Below, one piece after another: positions 1-10,986 of a stretch of 64,000 nucleotides of DNA (its first letter is position 1; the number at the start of each line of letters is the position of its first letter). A program made the translations under genes and the position numbers. Source of the DNA: Marinobacter nitratireducens (GTDB taxonomy: Bacteria > Pseudomonadota > Gammaproteobacteria > Pseudomonadales > Oleiphilaceae); contig NZ_ANIE01000003.1 in NCBI RefSeq assembly GCF_000708045.1, positions 905,007 through 969,006 of the forward strand. The letters are read 5' to 3'. A model generated the notes under the pieces. That model had not been told where the DNA came from, did no database searches, and saw nothing but the letters and a program-made list of their open reading frames with translations.

Positions 1-2098
1 CGAAGATGTATTTGCCCGTTGCCTTGATAAAGGCTGCCAGCTTGCAGCGTACACGGGTATCGCCTTTGGCCATCTCCACCCAGGATCCTACCCTCAGACT
101 GTCTGCTCGGCCGAACCATTCGCCTGCGATTTGGTCTGACGCTTCTGCTGCGGAAGGCACGGCCGGCTCTTCAACATCAACAGACCCCTGAGGCACCTCC
201 TCATCAGCTGGCGCTTGCTGCACGTCTTCGGCCACCTCGGACATCTGATCAACGACCACGACATCCGGCTCTGGCTGAGGATCGGCGACGGGTGGCTCTT
301 CACGGGATGGAGCCGTCACCAGCTTCTGGAACACATCAACATGGGCCAGTTCGAGGTCATGGATGGCGGAGTCGGTGGCAAACGGGTCCCAAGAGATATC
401 CTGCAACGCACGACGCAGCTCATCCACGATTGAGGGTATGGCACGCAACAACTCGGTTCGCGTGTCGTCGGTTACCGGCTTCGGATCAACACTCCAGACA
501 AGACGTTCGGTCAGTTTCCGGGCATCATCCCACCGTGCGCTATCCTCGCCCTCGCGAAGAATTACCCACTGCAGGTATTTGCTCCAAGGTTCTCGAAGAA
601 GTTGCAACACGGGCTCAGGAACCGAACGATGTCGGATGGAATCTTCCACCAGGTTCCGGGTGGCCTCACCCGCACGCTCCTGGCGCGCTCGCCCCTCTTC
701 CGCATCCCTCAAACGCTGCTCAACCAACTCACGGCGACGACGATCCAAATCGGTAAAATGGCTGAAATCCTTCAACAGCTCATCAAACAGCTCGACGTTG
801 TCGGTGAACTCGCTCAGCACACGCTCTACCACGGACTCAATTTTTTCACGCAAGGGGTCTTTCTGACCCTCCTTCTTCTCCGTCCAGCCAATGGCTGACA
901 GAGCAAGTTCATTGAGAAGCTTCCGAACAGGGTGCCCGCCACGGTTAAAGAAGTTCCTGTCGCTCAGTGCAACCTTAAGGACCGGAATCTGCAACCGGCC
1001 GATGAGAGACTTCATGATCGGGTGAAGTTGACGATCTTCCAGAATGAAATCGAACAGCATGGAGACAAGGTTGATGACATCATTATCAACCTGGCCCACG
1101 TTAAACGGATTGTCCGAATCTGCCCTCAGAACGGGTTTGAGGAGATCTCCGAGTGCGATGACACGGCCGGCACCCAAACGACCGGATGCGACTTGGATCT
1201 TGCTTAGCCGGGCCATAAGACGGCCGGTATCAAGCTCTACCCCACCAGTTGTAGCGCCTTGGCTTCCGCTTCCCTCATGCTGGTGCAACAGCGCACTCAG
1301 CTCGGAAAATGTTGCCTGTGGAATGGTGCGCTCTTCCTGCGGGTTGCCCGCCTCACTCCTGTCGTCTGAGCGCCGGGGATTTGATCCAGAGGCCTGACCT
1401 TTCTGGGTCGGTGCCCGCTTCAGGTCCGGCATGACACCTTCACCAACCAGTGTACGGTTTGCCTTTTCGTAAAAGTCGCCAAGAGAGTCCTGGAGCAGAC
1501 GCTCAAACAGCTTGAAAACAACGAGTTTGGCGCGAATGTCGATATCCAGCTCAGAACATGCTTCGGCCACACCTCCACATATCACTTCCGGACTCAACGG
1601 CATCTGGCTGTCGGTCAGTTTAACCTGAGAAATGAGATGATTGATCCGGACTGTCAGCAAACGGGTCTGGTCGGCGAAATGATTGCGCAGCTTATTGATC
1701 AGATTGTCGATGGCAACCTGTTGCTCCAGCTGGGAGTGATCGAGAAGGCTGAGCGAGTCCTGGTCAACATCATCAAGCGCGGTTGAACCATACTCCGGGC
1801 GGAAGCGGCCAATGTCATTAAAGGCCTGGCTTACGTACTGTAGCACCGATACAACAATCGCCTTCCGCCGCAGACGCAGCTCACGCATGGCATCAAAGAA
1901 AGCGGTCTGATCGGTATTCGAGCCAGCCCGATCCGCCAGTTCGAACAGTGCGTCATCGGAGCGGTCGAAAAAATTGGCAAGCATGGACTTTAAAGACTGA
2001 CCCGATGCGTCACGCAAGCGGATCAGCGAGCTCGGCAACACAAACCGTTGTGACGGTTGTTTGCCAGTAAAACTCACTACATTGTTGTCCTGCGCCAT
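1..2098 (-). CDS. DUF1631 family protein (partial, C-terminus beyond left edge)
   Basis: The frame is open from an ATG at 2098 to the window edge, about 699 residues, with no in-frame stop in the stretches I translated at both ends. The protein is hydrophilic, with no signal peptide or membrane segment at its start (MAQDNNVVSFTGKQ). The last visible residues (R-C-K-L-A-A-F, then G-K-Y-I-F) resemble the PilZ-like end of DUF1631 proteins, which are large and of unknown function. PilZ likeness would suggest cyclic-di-GMP signalling, but that is inference. It is transcribed divergently from nadC across a 235-base spacer. Family assignment is from overall character and is fairly secure; function is not known. 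Confidence 0.75.
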   Translation of the reverse strand, partial: MAQDNNVVSFTGKQPSQRFVLPSSLIRLRDASGQSLKSMLANFFDRSDDALFELADRAGSNTDQTAFFDAMRELRLRRKAIVVSVLQYVSQAFNDIGRFRPEYGSTALDDVDQDSLSLLDHSQLEQQVAIDNLINKLRNHFADQTRLLTVRINHLISQVKLTDSQMPLSPEVICGGVAEACSELDIDIRAKLVVFKLFERLLQDSLGDFYEKANRTLVGEGVMPDLKRAPTQKGQASGSNPRRSDDRSEAGNPQEERTIPQATFSELSALLHQHEGSGSQGATTGGVELDTGRLMARLSKIQVASGRLGAGRVIALGDLLKPVLRADSDNPFNVGQVDNDVINLVSMLFDFILEDRQLHPIMKSLIGRLQIPVLKVALSDRNFFNRGGHPVRKLLNELALSAIGWTEKKEGQKDPLREKIESVVERVLSEFTDNVELFDELLKDFSHFTDLDRRRRELVEQRLRDAEEGRARQERAGEATRNLVEDSIRHRSVPEPVLQLLREPWSKYLQWVILREGEDSARWDDARKLTERLVWSVDPKPVTDDTRTELLRAIPSIVDELRRALQDISWDPFATDSAIHDLELAHVDVFQKLVTAPSREEPPVADPQPEPDVVVVDQMSEVAEDVQQAPADEEVPQGSVDVEEPAVPSAAEASDQIAGEWFGRADSLRVGSWVEMAKGDTRVRCKLAAFIKATGKYIF

Positions 2099-3173
<1,075 letters not shown>

Positions 3174-3174
3174 C

Positions 3175-3510
3175 TCATTCTCCAGACAGTAAGCGGTCGA
3201 TTTCCTCCAGCTCTCGAATCAGATCAGCTCCTGATTCGGGGCGCCCGCGAAAATGCTCCTCAGCCATGGGGGCAATACCCGACACAGCTGGCAGCTGATG
3301 CCCGCCTTCAATTAGCACCTTTATCCGTTCAACAAACACGAACTGAAGCCACTGGGTGAACTCCAGTGTATCGATGCAGAAGGGCTGAGTGCTCTGGAGT
3401 GCCTCTTCGGGAGGAGGCTCGGACTCCCAGACATCCAGCCGGCGAAGTTCGATCTCGATTCTCAGCAGGCTGTCTGCAACCTCAGCAACCTGCTTTCCCG
3501 ATGTCGTCAT
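3175..3510 (-). CDS. YqcC-like (DUF446) protein
   Basis: A 111-residue, acidic, mostly helical protein. The central PFCIDTLEFTQWLQFVFVER segment (about residues 43-62) and the later LPAVSGIAPMAEE segment are hallmarks of the YqcC/DUF446 family. In enterobacteria the family sits beside the pseudouridine synthase truC; here it lies just downstream of an orphan parA. No catalytic residues are known and the function is unresolved. The gap from the parA stop is 12 bases, so the two are probably co-transcribed on the minus strand in the order parA... with yqcC last. Confidence 0.85.
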   Translation of the reverse strand: MTTSGKQVAEVADSLLRIEIELRRLDVWESEPPPEEALQSTQPFCIDTLEFTQWLQFVFVERIKVLIEGGHQLPAVSGIAPMAEEHFRGRPESGADLIRELEEIDRLLSGE

Positions 3511-3522
3511 TGATGTCGCTCT

Positions 3523-4320
3523 CTAATCTGCGAGGGGTTCCAGCTCTACCGCCTCACCGTGCAGGACCCGAAACAGGTCCTCGTACTGCTGGGTCAGCGT
3601 GTGTTTCGGAGCCATATGAATCAGCGGCTGCCGAGCCTGATGGGATTCTTTCATCTTAACCGAGCTCGACAGCCTGACAGGCAACACCGGAAGCCCCTCT
3701 TCGGTCAACTCCTGGACCAGCTTGCGGGGCAGGCTTGCCCTGGGCTGGAACTGGTTGGCGACAATACCTTCGACAACCAGATCCTCATTGTGATCTTCCT
3801 GCAGTTCGCGGATCTCGTTCAGAATGTTGTAGAGGGCCTGACGGGAAAAATCGTCGCAATCAAATGGAATCAGGCACCGCTGCGCCGCAATCAGTGCGGA
3901 TCGGGTGTAGAAGTTAAGCGCAGGGGCCGTGTCGACATAGATCGCGTCAAACGATTCTCCCAACTTCTTGAGCGCTTCCCGCAACTTGTAGATCTTGTGC
4001 TTGGCCTCCAGTTTGCGCTCAAGGAAATCCAGCTCGGGACTGGAAGGCATGACAAACAGGTTATCGAAGGGAGAGGCATGAACAAACTCGTCTGGCCGGC
4101 GATTGAACACGGTAAACGCGACCGTTTGCTCCATGAGATCGGCGACCGTGTCCTTGAGTTCACTTGCGGGCTTCCCCAGCAGATAGTGTGTGGAGTTGCC
4201 CTGCGGGTCCAGGTCCACCACCAGCGTCCGCTTACCTCTCGCAGCGCTGATGGCCGCAAGGTTACAGGTAATACTGGATTTACCAACACCACCCTTCTGA
4301 TTGAAAACAACCCGCCTCAT
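3523..4320 (-). CDS. Orphan ParA-family ATPase
   Basis: A P-loop ATPase of the ParA/MinD class, 265 residues. The deviant Walker A motif KGGVGKSS lies at residues 9-16 and the LVVDLDPQGNSTH switch at about 40-52. Such ATPases position chromosomes, plasmids or protein arrays on the nucleoid or membrane. There is no parB or visible parS beside it, so this is not the main chromosome-segregation pair. Start choice: ATG 4320 is preceded by AAGGAGAG at proper spacing, whereas the in-frame ATG at 4341 has none. Its neighbour is hda, 48 bases upstream. The cargo is unknown. Confidence 0.85.
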   Translation of the reverse strand: MRRVVFNQKGGVGKSSITCNLAAISAARGKRTLVVDLDPQGNSTHYLLGKPASELKDTVADLMEQTVAFTVFNRRPDEFVHASPFDNLFVMPSSPELDFLERKLEAKHKIYKLREALKKLGESFDAIYVDTAPALNFYTRSALIAAQRCLIPFDCDDFSRQALYNILNEIRELQEDHNEDLVVEGIVANQFQPRASLPRKLVQELTEEGLPVLPVRLSSSVKMKESHQARQPLIHMAPKHTLTQQYEDLFRVLHGEAVELEPLAD

Positions 4321-4368
4321 GTCATCTCTCCTTGCACGCATTATCGTTTTTATGGCACGCAGCGCGAC

Positions 4369-5067
4369 CTACCAGTCCATCACGGTCTTGACGAACGGAA
4401 TGGTCAGCCTGCGTTGAGCCTTTAATGAATTCTCATCCAGAGTATCAAGGATTGCCAGCAGGTCTCCAAGACGACGTGGCGCCCTGCGCATGATAAAACT
4501 GACAACATCCTCACCCATCACCAGTCCGCGCTGCTCTGCTCGTGCTACCAGAATTCGCGCGCGGTCCTCGTCCCGATAAATGCCTAACTGGAGGGTCAGG
4601 CCATGGCTGAGACGGGAGCGTAAATCCGGCAAATGGAACGGTGTCGCTCCAGGCACCTCAGACAGACTGACAATTAAGAGCCCATTCCGGTCATGCACCC
4701 GGTTATAGAGGTGAAAAATCGCTTCTTCCCAGGCCGGCTGCCCGACAACCTGATCAAGGTCATCCAGACATACAATGTCCTTTCCATCCAAACCCGCCAA
4801 GGCTTCCGGTCCGAAGGGCTGTAACTCTAACAGACTGATACAAACGGCCGATCGGCCCCGCTTCTCGGCATCGTGACAGGCCGCCTGAAGAAGGTGGCTT
4901 TTCCCGGTATCGGAATCACCACAGATAGCCACAACAGGAATACCGACAGGCTGATCCAGAATCGCGAGCAGACGCGACGCTACATCCCGGTTCCGGTCTC
5001 CCAAAAAATTATCGAAACGAGCATCGTCCCTGAGCTTTACACCCAGGATCATCTGCGAGGTACTCAC
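4369..5067 (-). CDS. hda: DnaA regulatory inactivator Hda
   Basis: Hda binds the DNA-loaded beta clamp and stimulates hydrolysis of ATP bound to DnaA, limiting re-initiation. The 232-residue product carries an N-terminal clamp-binding-like motif (Q5-M-I-L), a Walker A GDSDTGKSH at about 50-58 and a Walker B CLDDLD at 100-105, then the DnaA-like AAA+ lid. I chose the GTG at 5067: it overlaps the stop of the upstream phosphatidyltransferase gene (GTGA), has GGAGGG about ten bases upstream, and gives the usual Hda length. An in-frame ATG at 5085 would add six residues and would itself cover that Shine-Dalgarno. Confidence 0.93.
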   Translation of the reverse strand: MSTSQMILGVKLRDDARFDNFLGDRNRDVASRLLAILDQPVGIPVVAICGDSDTGKSHLLQAACHDAEKRGRSAVCISLLELQPFGPEALAGLDGKDIVCLDDLDQVVGQPAWEEAIFHLYNRVHDRNGLLIVSLSEVPGATPFHLPDLRSRLSHGLTLQLGIYRDEDRARILVARAEQRGLVMGEDVVSFIMRRAPRRLGDLLAILDTLDENSLKAQRRLTIPFVKTVMDW

Positions 5068-5624
5068 GACCGCTTGGCCCTCCATGCCCGCATCCCCCAG
5101 ACCAGAACATAATGGCCTCCACTGACAACTGCTGACACTGCCACCAGAAGAATGCCAACCTCCCTCACCCAGGGCAACATGGGTAGCCCGGCCTGAAGAA
5201 TGATGATGGCCAAAACCGCCACAATCTGAATAAAGGTATTAAGCTTGCCCGGGATACTGGGCTGCATTTCAAATCGTCCAATACCGTAATGATACGCCAG
5301 AGCCCCGCCAACAATCAGCAGATCCCGGCCAAGAACCAGTAAAAAGAGCCACACCGGCAGTACCGACGTGATGGTCAACATGAGGTAGGCAGTAACAAGC
5401 AGGGCTTTATCAGCGAGCGGATCGGCAACTGCGCCGAAACGGGATCGCCAATTAAAATGCCTTGCCAGGAACCCATCGAAACCGTCTGTGACCGCAGCTA
5501 CAAAGAAGATGACCAGCGCAGCCCGATAGTTTCCTGCCAACAGCGCCCCCGCAAAAGGAACGACAAGCACGATCCTCAGAAATGTCAGTGCATTGGGAAT
5601 CCAGCGCCATGTTTCCAGGCTCAA
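5064..5624 (-). CDS. CDP-alcohol phosphatidyltransferase family protein
   Basis: An integral membrane enzyme of 186 residues that would transfer a phosphatidyl group from CDP-diacylglycerol to an alcohol. The full signature is present: D47, D50-G51, A54-R55, G64, D68 and D72 (D-x2-D-G-x2-A-R-x8-G-x3-D-x3-D). About five to six hydrophobic segments follow. It resembles PgsA, which makes phosphatidylglycerolphosphate, but a cardiolipin-type or other head-group specificity cannot be excluded, and a second pgsA is usual near uvrC in these bacteria. Start is ATG 5624, 24 bases after the DUF2066 gene; it overlaps hda by four bases. Confidence 0.88.
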   Translation of the reverse strand: MSLETWRWIPNALTFLRIVLVVPFAGALLAGNYRAALVIFFVAAVTDGFDGFLARHFNWRSRFGAVADPLADKALLVTAYLMLTITSVLPVWLFLLVLGRDLLIVGGALAYHYGIGRFEMQPSIPGKLNTFIQIVAVLAIIILQAGLPMLPWVREVGILLVAVSAVVSGGHYVLVWGMRAWRAKRS

Positions 5625-5648
5625 AAGATTTTCCCCTCCGGCAACGTG

Positions 5649-6932
5649 TTACTGTCCACTGCCAATGACAGAGGCAGGTTGCCAACGATAATAAAGCACC
5701 TGATAGAGGGATTCGAAGGCCTCTTCGGCTTCCTGCTCGTCAACCTCAACGGGCTGATATGTAAACAGTGAGGCCTCACCCGGCTCCATCCTGCCCTGAC
5801 CATCATCAGCTTCGGTCGCACGCTCATCCCCCGCGGCAGGAAGATCGCCCTGAGCAGGCGGCTCAGCCATTGCCTGAGAATTCGTTTCTGGTGCCGGGGA
5901 GTCTCCCTCCAGCGGCACAAACCTTGGATCAAGCGCAATATACTCGCGAAGCTGATCCAATTCACCGGAGAAAGCTACGCGCAGGGTTAACTGATCCCCC
6001 TTCACCCTCGCAGCACCAACACTGACGACCGGAGTGAGCCCGCCCAACACATTATTGACGTCACCATAGTCTGCCAGTGAGCTTACGCCACGAACGACAA
6101 TATCGACCTGCGGGGACTCAGCAATATCGCCGGCAGCGACGGCGTAACGTTCCGCATAAAGGTCGGCCCAACGATTGATAACCGCTTCGGCGAGTGCGCC
6201 TGGCGAAGCGGCGGTTACTGCCTCCTCGCCCACATCCATACCCATACCATCAAAAACCCAGCCGGCACGCCATTGACCGCCGCTCCGACTGACCCTCATG
6301 ACCGCCAGTACATCGTGATCAAGGTCGTCGGACCGGTCCTGGATGCGCCCGATAAACTGACCCCATATATCAGAAAGAAGCTCACGGTTCCCGGAAAGCT
6401 GCGATGGCGGGAGACTGATCGGCAACCCCCGATTCCTCGCTGCCGCGCTGAAGGCTGCCTGCCACGAATCGAACGGTTCGCTGGCGTTGTCGTCAGCAGC
6501 GGTCACGAGTGTGCGGGCACCACGATCCTCAACGGCGACCCAAGCCAATGTCAAAGGACGGTTTGCCCCCCACACAGGTGCATCAACAGAGGCCAGAGCC
6601 CGATTGACACCAACCGCCCCAAATCCCATGCGCAAACGATTGCCACCCTCTTCGTCGCGAAGAAACTGATAGGACAACAGCAACGACTCGGCATTCTCAA
6701 GCAAGGCAGGCACCCCCTCACGCTCCAACACGCTCCGAGAGCCGGACACCCGAACAAAGACCCGGGCAAGACCATCCGCATAACCATCTTTAAGCTCGCT
6801 CTCGGACGAACCGGCCACCGGCACTTCAACCGAATACAATCCGGAAACGGTGACGGCAGATACCGGTGATCCAATCATCACCAACATGAGCCCAAGTACA
6901 CCGAGCCATGCGAATCGAGTGGATCTGCACAT
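5649..6932 (-). CDS. DUF2066 exported protein
   Basis: A DUF2066 family protein of unknown function, about 427 residues. The N-terminus is a clear Sec signal (MCRSTRFAWLGVLGLMLVMI..., cleavage near PVSA), then the family's VSGLYSVEVPV start and the SGSRSVLEREG repeat-like segment, with an acidic disordered tail. The frame opens further upstream at 7088, which would cover the purM promoter. The choice lies between ATG 6956 (AGGG upstream) and ATG 6932 (AGGA upstream); the shorter form gives the better signal peptide. It is divergent from purM, an arrangement common in pseudomonads. Confidence 0.82.
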   Translation of the reverse strand: MCRSTRFAWLGVLGLMLVMIGSPVSAVTVSGLYSVEVPVAGSSESELKDGYADGLARVFVRVSGSRSVLEREGVPALLENAESLLLSYQFLRDEEGGNRLRMGFGAVGVNRALASVDAPVWGANRPLTLAWVAVEDRGARTLVTAADDNASEPFDSWQAAFSAAARNRGLPISLPPSQLSGNRELLSDIWGQFIGRIQDRSDDLDHDVLAVMRVSRSGGQWRAGWVFDGMGMDVGEEAVTAASPGALAEAVINRWADLYAERYAVAAGDIAESPQVDIVVRGVSSLADYGDVNNVLGGLTPVVSVGAARVKGDQLTLRVAFSGELDQLREYIALDPRFVPLEGDSPAPETNSQAMAEPPAQGDLPAAGDERATEADDGQGRMEPGEASLFTYQPVEVDEQEAEEAFESLYQVLYYRWQPASVIGSGQ

Positions 6933-7089
6933 CGACTTTGGTCCTGCTACTGACATGAAATACCCTGCTATTGGCGTTAATGGCGCATAGGATACACCAT
7001 GCCCCAAGACGTGAGTAGCGATGAGGATTTCAGAAAAGCAATCTGTTAAAATCCGCCGCCTGACCCACTGTCCAACGGTTAAGTACATA

Positions 7090-8154
7090 ATGAGCGAACA
7101 GAAGCCCTCCCTGACCTACCGCGACGCAGGCGTTGATATCGACGCAGGCAACGATCTCGTCAACCGCATCAAGGATACTGCCGCGCGCACCCGTCGCCCG
7201 GAAGTTCTGGGCGGACTCGGCGGTTTTGGCGCCATGGTTTCCATCCCGGCAGGCTATAAAGAGCCGGTACTGGTTTCCGGTACTGACGGCGTGGGCACCA
7301 AGCTCCGGCTGGCAATGCAGTTGGACAAGCATGACAGTATTGGTATTGATCTGGTCGCGATGTGCGTCAACGACCTGGTGGTTGGCGGCGCCGAGCCCCT
7401 GTTCTTCCTCGATTACTATGCCACCGGCAAGCTGAACGTGGATGTAGCTGCGCAGGTAGTTGCCGGCATCGGTGAAGGCTGCGAACAAGCCGGCTGCGCA
7501 TTGGTCGGTGGTGAGACCGCGGAAATGCCTGGCATGTACGAGGGTGACGACTACGATCTTGCCGGTTTCTGTGTCGGCGTTGCAGAGCGCAGCGAGATCA
7601 TCGACGGCAGTCGGGTTCAACCGGGCGACGCCCTGATTGCGCTGGGCTCCTCGGGCCCCCACTCCAATGGCTACTCCCTGATCCGAAAGATCATTGAGGT
7701 CAGCGACGCCGACCTGAACACCGCGATGGGTGACACCACCCTGGCAGATGCACTGATGGCTCCTACCCGCATTTACGTCAAGAACCTGCTGAAGCTGATC
7801 AAGGAAGTTGACGTTCGCGCGCTGTCTCACATTACCGGTGGCGGACTACCGGAAAACATCCCCAGGGTTCTGCCGAAAGGCACTGTTGCGGCCATCGACA
7901 CTGCCAGCTGGACGCTGCCCCCGGTGTTCCAGTGGCTACAGCAAGAAGGTGGCGTGGCCATCGAAGAGATGTACCGTACTTTCAACTGCGGCATTGGCAT
8001 GATTGTTTGCGTGCCGGATGCCCAAAAAGAACTTGCACTGGATACCCTCAAGGCACTGGGTGAACACGCCTGGCAAGTCGGCGTGATGGAAGCCGCCGAA
8101 AACGCTGACGGCGACGCAAGTGTGCGCTACGCGCCGGAGCTGCTTTCCGCATGA
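7090..8154 (+). CDS. purM: Phosphoribosylformylglycinamidine cyclo-ligase
   Basis: PurM (AIR synthetase) closes the imidazole ring of the purine precursor in an ATP-dependent step in the cytosol. The 354-residue product starts [20 protein letters not shown]. The glycine-rich nucleotide motif [13 protein letters not shown] lies near residues 61-73, and the [16 protein letters not shown] segment is characteristic. The upstream extension to 7021 is rejected because the family starts at the [10 protein letters not shown] block. It overlaps purN by ATGA, so translation of the two is probably coupled. Confidence 0.97.
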   Translation: MSEQKPSLTYRDAGVDIDAGNDLVNRIKDTAARTRRPEVLGGLGGFGAMVSIPAGYKEPVLVSGTDGVGTKLRLAMQLDKHDSIGIDLVAMCVNDLVVGGAEPLFFLDYYATGKLNVDVAAQVVAGIGEGCEQAGCALVGGETAEMPGMYEGDDYDLAGFCVGVAERSEIIDGSRVQPGDALIALGSSGPHSNGYSLIRKIIEVSDADLNTAMGDTTLADALMAPTRIYVKNLLKLIKEVDVRALSHITGGGLPENIPRVLPKGTVAAIDTASWTLPPVFQWLQQEGGVAIEEMYRTFNCGIGMIVCVPDAQKELALDTLKALGEHAWQVGVMEAAENADGDASVRYAPELLSA

Positions 8155-8816
8155 AGGCAGACCAGACTCCAGCCCCAAAGATCCTGGTACTGGCATCAGG
8201 CAGCGGCACCAACCTTCAGGCGCTGATTGATGCCAGCCGTGAGCGGGATTTTCCGGGCGAAATCGTTGCCGTAGGCTGCAACAAACCCAAAGCCTTTGCG
8301 CTTGAACGTGCCGCACAGGCCAACATCGAAACCTTCGTTGTGGATCACACCAAATACGATTCCCGCGAGGCTTTTGACGGGGCGCTGATGGCCGAAATCC
8401 GCCGCCATAATCCGGACCTGATTGTGCTGGCAGGGTTTATGCGAATCCTGACTACGGATTTCGTTCGTGCGTTGCGGGGCCAGATGCTGAATATCCACCC
8501 GTCATTGCTACCCAAGTATACCGGCCTGAACACGCATCAGCGGGCACTGGAAGCCGGTGACGACACCCATGGCGTCTCAGTCCATTTCGTGACCGAAGAA
8601 TTGGATGGCGGTCCGGTTATCGCCCAGGCCGAAGTCAAGGTTCTGGAGGACGACACGCCGGAAAGCCTCGCCGCCAGGGTCCAGGAAAAGGAGCACCTGC
8701 TCTACCCCATTGTCGTTCGCTGGTTCTGCGAAGGCCGCGTCCAGCTTGGCAGCGACTACGTGCTTTTCGACGGTGAGCTGCTCAAGTCACCCATGAGACT
8801 TCCGGACAGCGAGTAA
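8151..8816 (+). CDS. purN: Phosphoribosylglycinamide formyltransferase
   Basis: PurN transfers a formyl group from N10-formyltetrahydrofolate to GAR, the third purine step. The 221-residue protein has the nucleotide loop [11 protein letters not shown] at 15-25 and the catalytic triad N114, H116 (LNIHPSLLP) and D152 (EELDGGPVI). The N-terminus is a few residues longer than in E. coli. Start overlaps the purM stop by four bases. It is the second gene of a purM-purN-DUF3108 unit. Confidence 0.97.
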   Translation: MKADQTPAPKILVLASGSGTNLQALIDASRERDFPGEIVAVGCNKPKAFALERAAQANIETFVVDHTKYDSREAFDGALMAEIRRHNPDLIVLAGFMRILTTDFVRALRGQMLNIHPSLLPKYTGLNTHQRALEAGDDTHGVSVHFVTEELDGGPVIAQAEVKVLEDDTPESLAARVQEKEHLLYPIVVRWFCEGRVQLGSDYVLFDGELLKSPMRLPDSE

Positions 8817-8897
8817 GCGCCTGAACGGATTGTCATACTGTGGCGTGATGTAAGCAGCTAGACTGTCGTCATACAAGACGGCTTTGGATGCAAGCAC

Positions 8898-9647
8898 ATG
8901 ACCAGAATCCGACGACTCATACTCTCCGTACTCCGCGCCACGGCTCTGCCGCTGGCGCTGTTCTCGGGGACCGCACTGGCAACGAACAACCTGCCCCCCG
9001 TCCAACCGGGCCTTCAACCCTTCGAAGCCAGCTATTCCGCCACGATGGACAAGGGCATCTCCCTCAACGGCAGCGCCAAACGGACACTGACATCCAAGGG
9101 CAATGGCATCTGGCTCTATCGGACAGACGTCGACTCCTTTATCGCCGACATCGACGAGTCCATCATCCTGAAATGGGAGAATGATCGCGTCGTACCGCTG
9201 CGTTATCGATACCGGCTTTCCGGCTTTCTGATCAAGGATCGGGAGGAATCTATCGACTTTGACTGGAGTTCCGGCAAGGCGACCGGGCGCTACAAGGGCA
9301 AGGCGTTCACCCTTGATCTTGAACCCGGCACCCTCGACCCGCTGGGCTTTCAGTTGCAGCTCCATCAAGACATCAAAGCCGGCAAGCGGGATGTGACTTA
9401 CCGGATTATCGACGGCGACAACTATGACACCGACCGGTTTGCCGTGATCGACAAGGAACCCCTTGAGAACAATGGCCAGACCCATACAACGCTCAAGGCC
9501 GAAAAAGTCCGGGAGGAAAATGCCAAACGCCAGACCCTGATGTGGTTCGCACCGGATGAAGGGTTCATGCTAATGCGACTGCTGCAAGTGGAACCTGATG
9601 GCAGCCACTATGAGCTCCGCCTGAAAGAGGCAGAGCTCGGCGGTTAA
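8898..9647 (+). CDS. DUF3108 exported protein
   Basis: A 249-residue periplasmic or outer-membrane-facing protein of the DUF3108 family. A signal peptide spans about residues 1-28 (LALFSGTALA before the likely cleavage). The mature part begins with the family pattern L-Q-P-F-E-A-S-Y-S-A and is rich in beta strands, consistent with a lipid- or substrate-binding barrel, though no function is established. It follows purN by 81 bases, as in many pseudomonads, but has no evident link to purines. Its stop overlaps the convergent avtA stop by two bases. Confidence 0.85.
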   Translation: MTRIRRLILSVLRATALPLALFSGTALATNNLPPVQPGLQPFEASYSATMDKGISLNGSAKRTLTSKGNGIWLYRTDVDSFIADIDESIILKWENDRVVPLRYRYRLSGFLIKDREESIDFDWSSGKATGRYKGKAFTLDLEPGTLDPLGFQLQLHQDIKAGKRDVTYRIIDGDNYDTDRFAVIDKEPLENNGQTHTTLKAEKVREENAKRQTLMWFAPDEGFMLMRLLQVEPDGSHYELRLKEAELGG

Positions 9648-10921
9648 ACCGAGCGATCTGCTTCAGCCCACACCGCCTTTACCTCGTCTGCGATAATGCG
9701 CAGCCCTTCTGCCACGCGATCATCATCCTGGGAATAGGTTACCCGGAGGCATTCGTGGCGATGCCTCCAGCCATCTTCGGGTAGCCCGGGGAAGAAGTAA
9801 TGACCGGAAACCACCAGAACACCGCGCTGCTTCAGGCGCTGGTATAGCTCCAGACTGGAAACCGGCAAACCCGGAAACCAGAGCCACAGAAACATGGCAC
9901 CCTCCGGTTTGTGAATATACCAGCGGCAGCTGTCCTCACCCATGGCATCCCGGAAGGTCGTGACGGCTCGCTCCATCTTGGCCTTATAGAACGGGCAGAC
10001 CACGTCGCGACTCAGGGACAGGATTTCCCCGGACCGAACCAGTGGCTCCGCCAGCATTGCGCCGAAACTGCCGGTTGCCAGGTTCAGAATGGCATTGATT
10101 CCGGACAATGCCTTGATAATGGGCTCTGCTGCAATGACGATACCCGTCCGCGCCGCAGGAAGTCCCAGCTTGGACAGACTGAGACACAATATAATCTGCT
10201 CATTCCAGGTGGGCTCCGCATCCACGAAAAGCAGACTGGGAAACGGCGTGCCATAGGCCCCGTCAACGATCAGAGGAATATCGTGATCCCGGGCGAGCGC
10301 CTCAAGGCGGGCAAGCTCTTCATCGGTAATCACATTTCCGGTCGGATTGGTCGGCCTTGATACGCAGATCGCTCCGGTTTCACCGGTCACTTCAACGGCA
10401 TCAAAGTCAATGCGATACTTGAACTCGTGAGCATCGGTGAACGAGATGTCCGGCTGCACCGCCCGGAACAGGTCAGGCTCGACACCGGCGTCGGCATAGC
10501 CAATATATTCCGGAGCAAGCGGCAGCAGGATGTGCTTATTATTGCCGTCCTCGTACCGTCCGCCAAACATGTTAAACAGCATGAAAAAAGCAGCCTGACT
10601 GCCGTTGGTCAGGGCGATATTCTCAGGCTTTAGCCCCCAGCCGTATTCCCGGTTGAGCAAGTCAGCAAGGGAAGCAATAAACTGCTTTTCCCCCTGCGGA
10701 GGATCATAGATCCCCACGAGGCGGCGCATATCCTCTTCGTTATCGCTGATTCCGGCCAGTATTTCCTGCACCCGCGCCTGGATCTCGGGAATGTGCCCCG
10801 GGTTCCCGCCTCCCATCATGATCATGTCATCACCGGATGCCATTGCATTGCCCAGATCATCCATCAGGGACGTGATTCCGGCATCGGCGGTGAACTTTCG
10901 ACCAAAGGCTGACAGCTTCAT
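9644..10921 (-). CDS. avtA: Valine--pyruvate aminotransferase
   Basis: AvtA swaps amino groups between valine or related amino acids and pyruvate, linking branched-chain and alanine pools. The 425-residue fold-type I PLP enzyme shows the cofactor lysine K251 (SLSKLGLP), D220 and Y223 (VDGAYG), N192 in RPTNPTGN and R258. The N-terminus KLSAFGRKF...GITSLMDDLG matches AvtA rather than generic class I enzymes. Start is ATG 10921; the frame continues to a TTG at 10933, which adds four residues and has no support. A GGATGA lies upstream at modest strength. Confidence 0.93.
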   Translation of the reverse strand: MKLSAFGRKFTADAGITSLMDDLGNAMASGDDMIMMGGGNPGHIPEIQARVQEILAGISDNEEDMRRLVGIYDPPQGEKQFIASLADLLNREYGWGLKPENIALTNGSQAAFFMLFNMFGGRYEDGNNKHILLPLAPEYIGYADAGVEPDLFRAVQPDISFTDAHEFKYRIDFDAVEVTGETGAICVSRPTNPTGNVITDEELARLEALARDHDIPLIVDGAYGTPFPSLLFVDAEPTWNEQIILCLSLSKLGLPAARTGIVIAAEPIIKALSGINAILNLATGSFGAMLAEPLVRSGEILSLSRDVVCPFYKAKMERAVTTFRDAMGEDSCRWYIHKPEGAMFLWLWFPGLPVSSLELYQRLKQRGVLVVSGHYFFPGLPEDGWRHRHECLRVTYSQDDDRVAEGLRIIADEVKAVWAEADRSV

Positions 10922-10986
10922 AAAATCATCCAATCAATGATGAAACATCGGGTTTACAACAAGGATTCTTTCACCAAGTGTAGCGC

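Noticed and set aside
6933..7088. Longer N-terminus for the DUF2066 gene starting at 7088
   Set aside because: It would place the start almost on the purM ATG and push the clear signal peptide 50 residues inside the protein.
7030..7830. A 266-codon open frame on the minus strand opposite purM
   Set aside because: Shadow of purM; it would also remove the purM upstream region and shows no known motifs.
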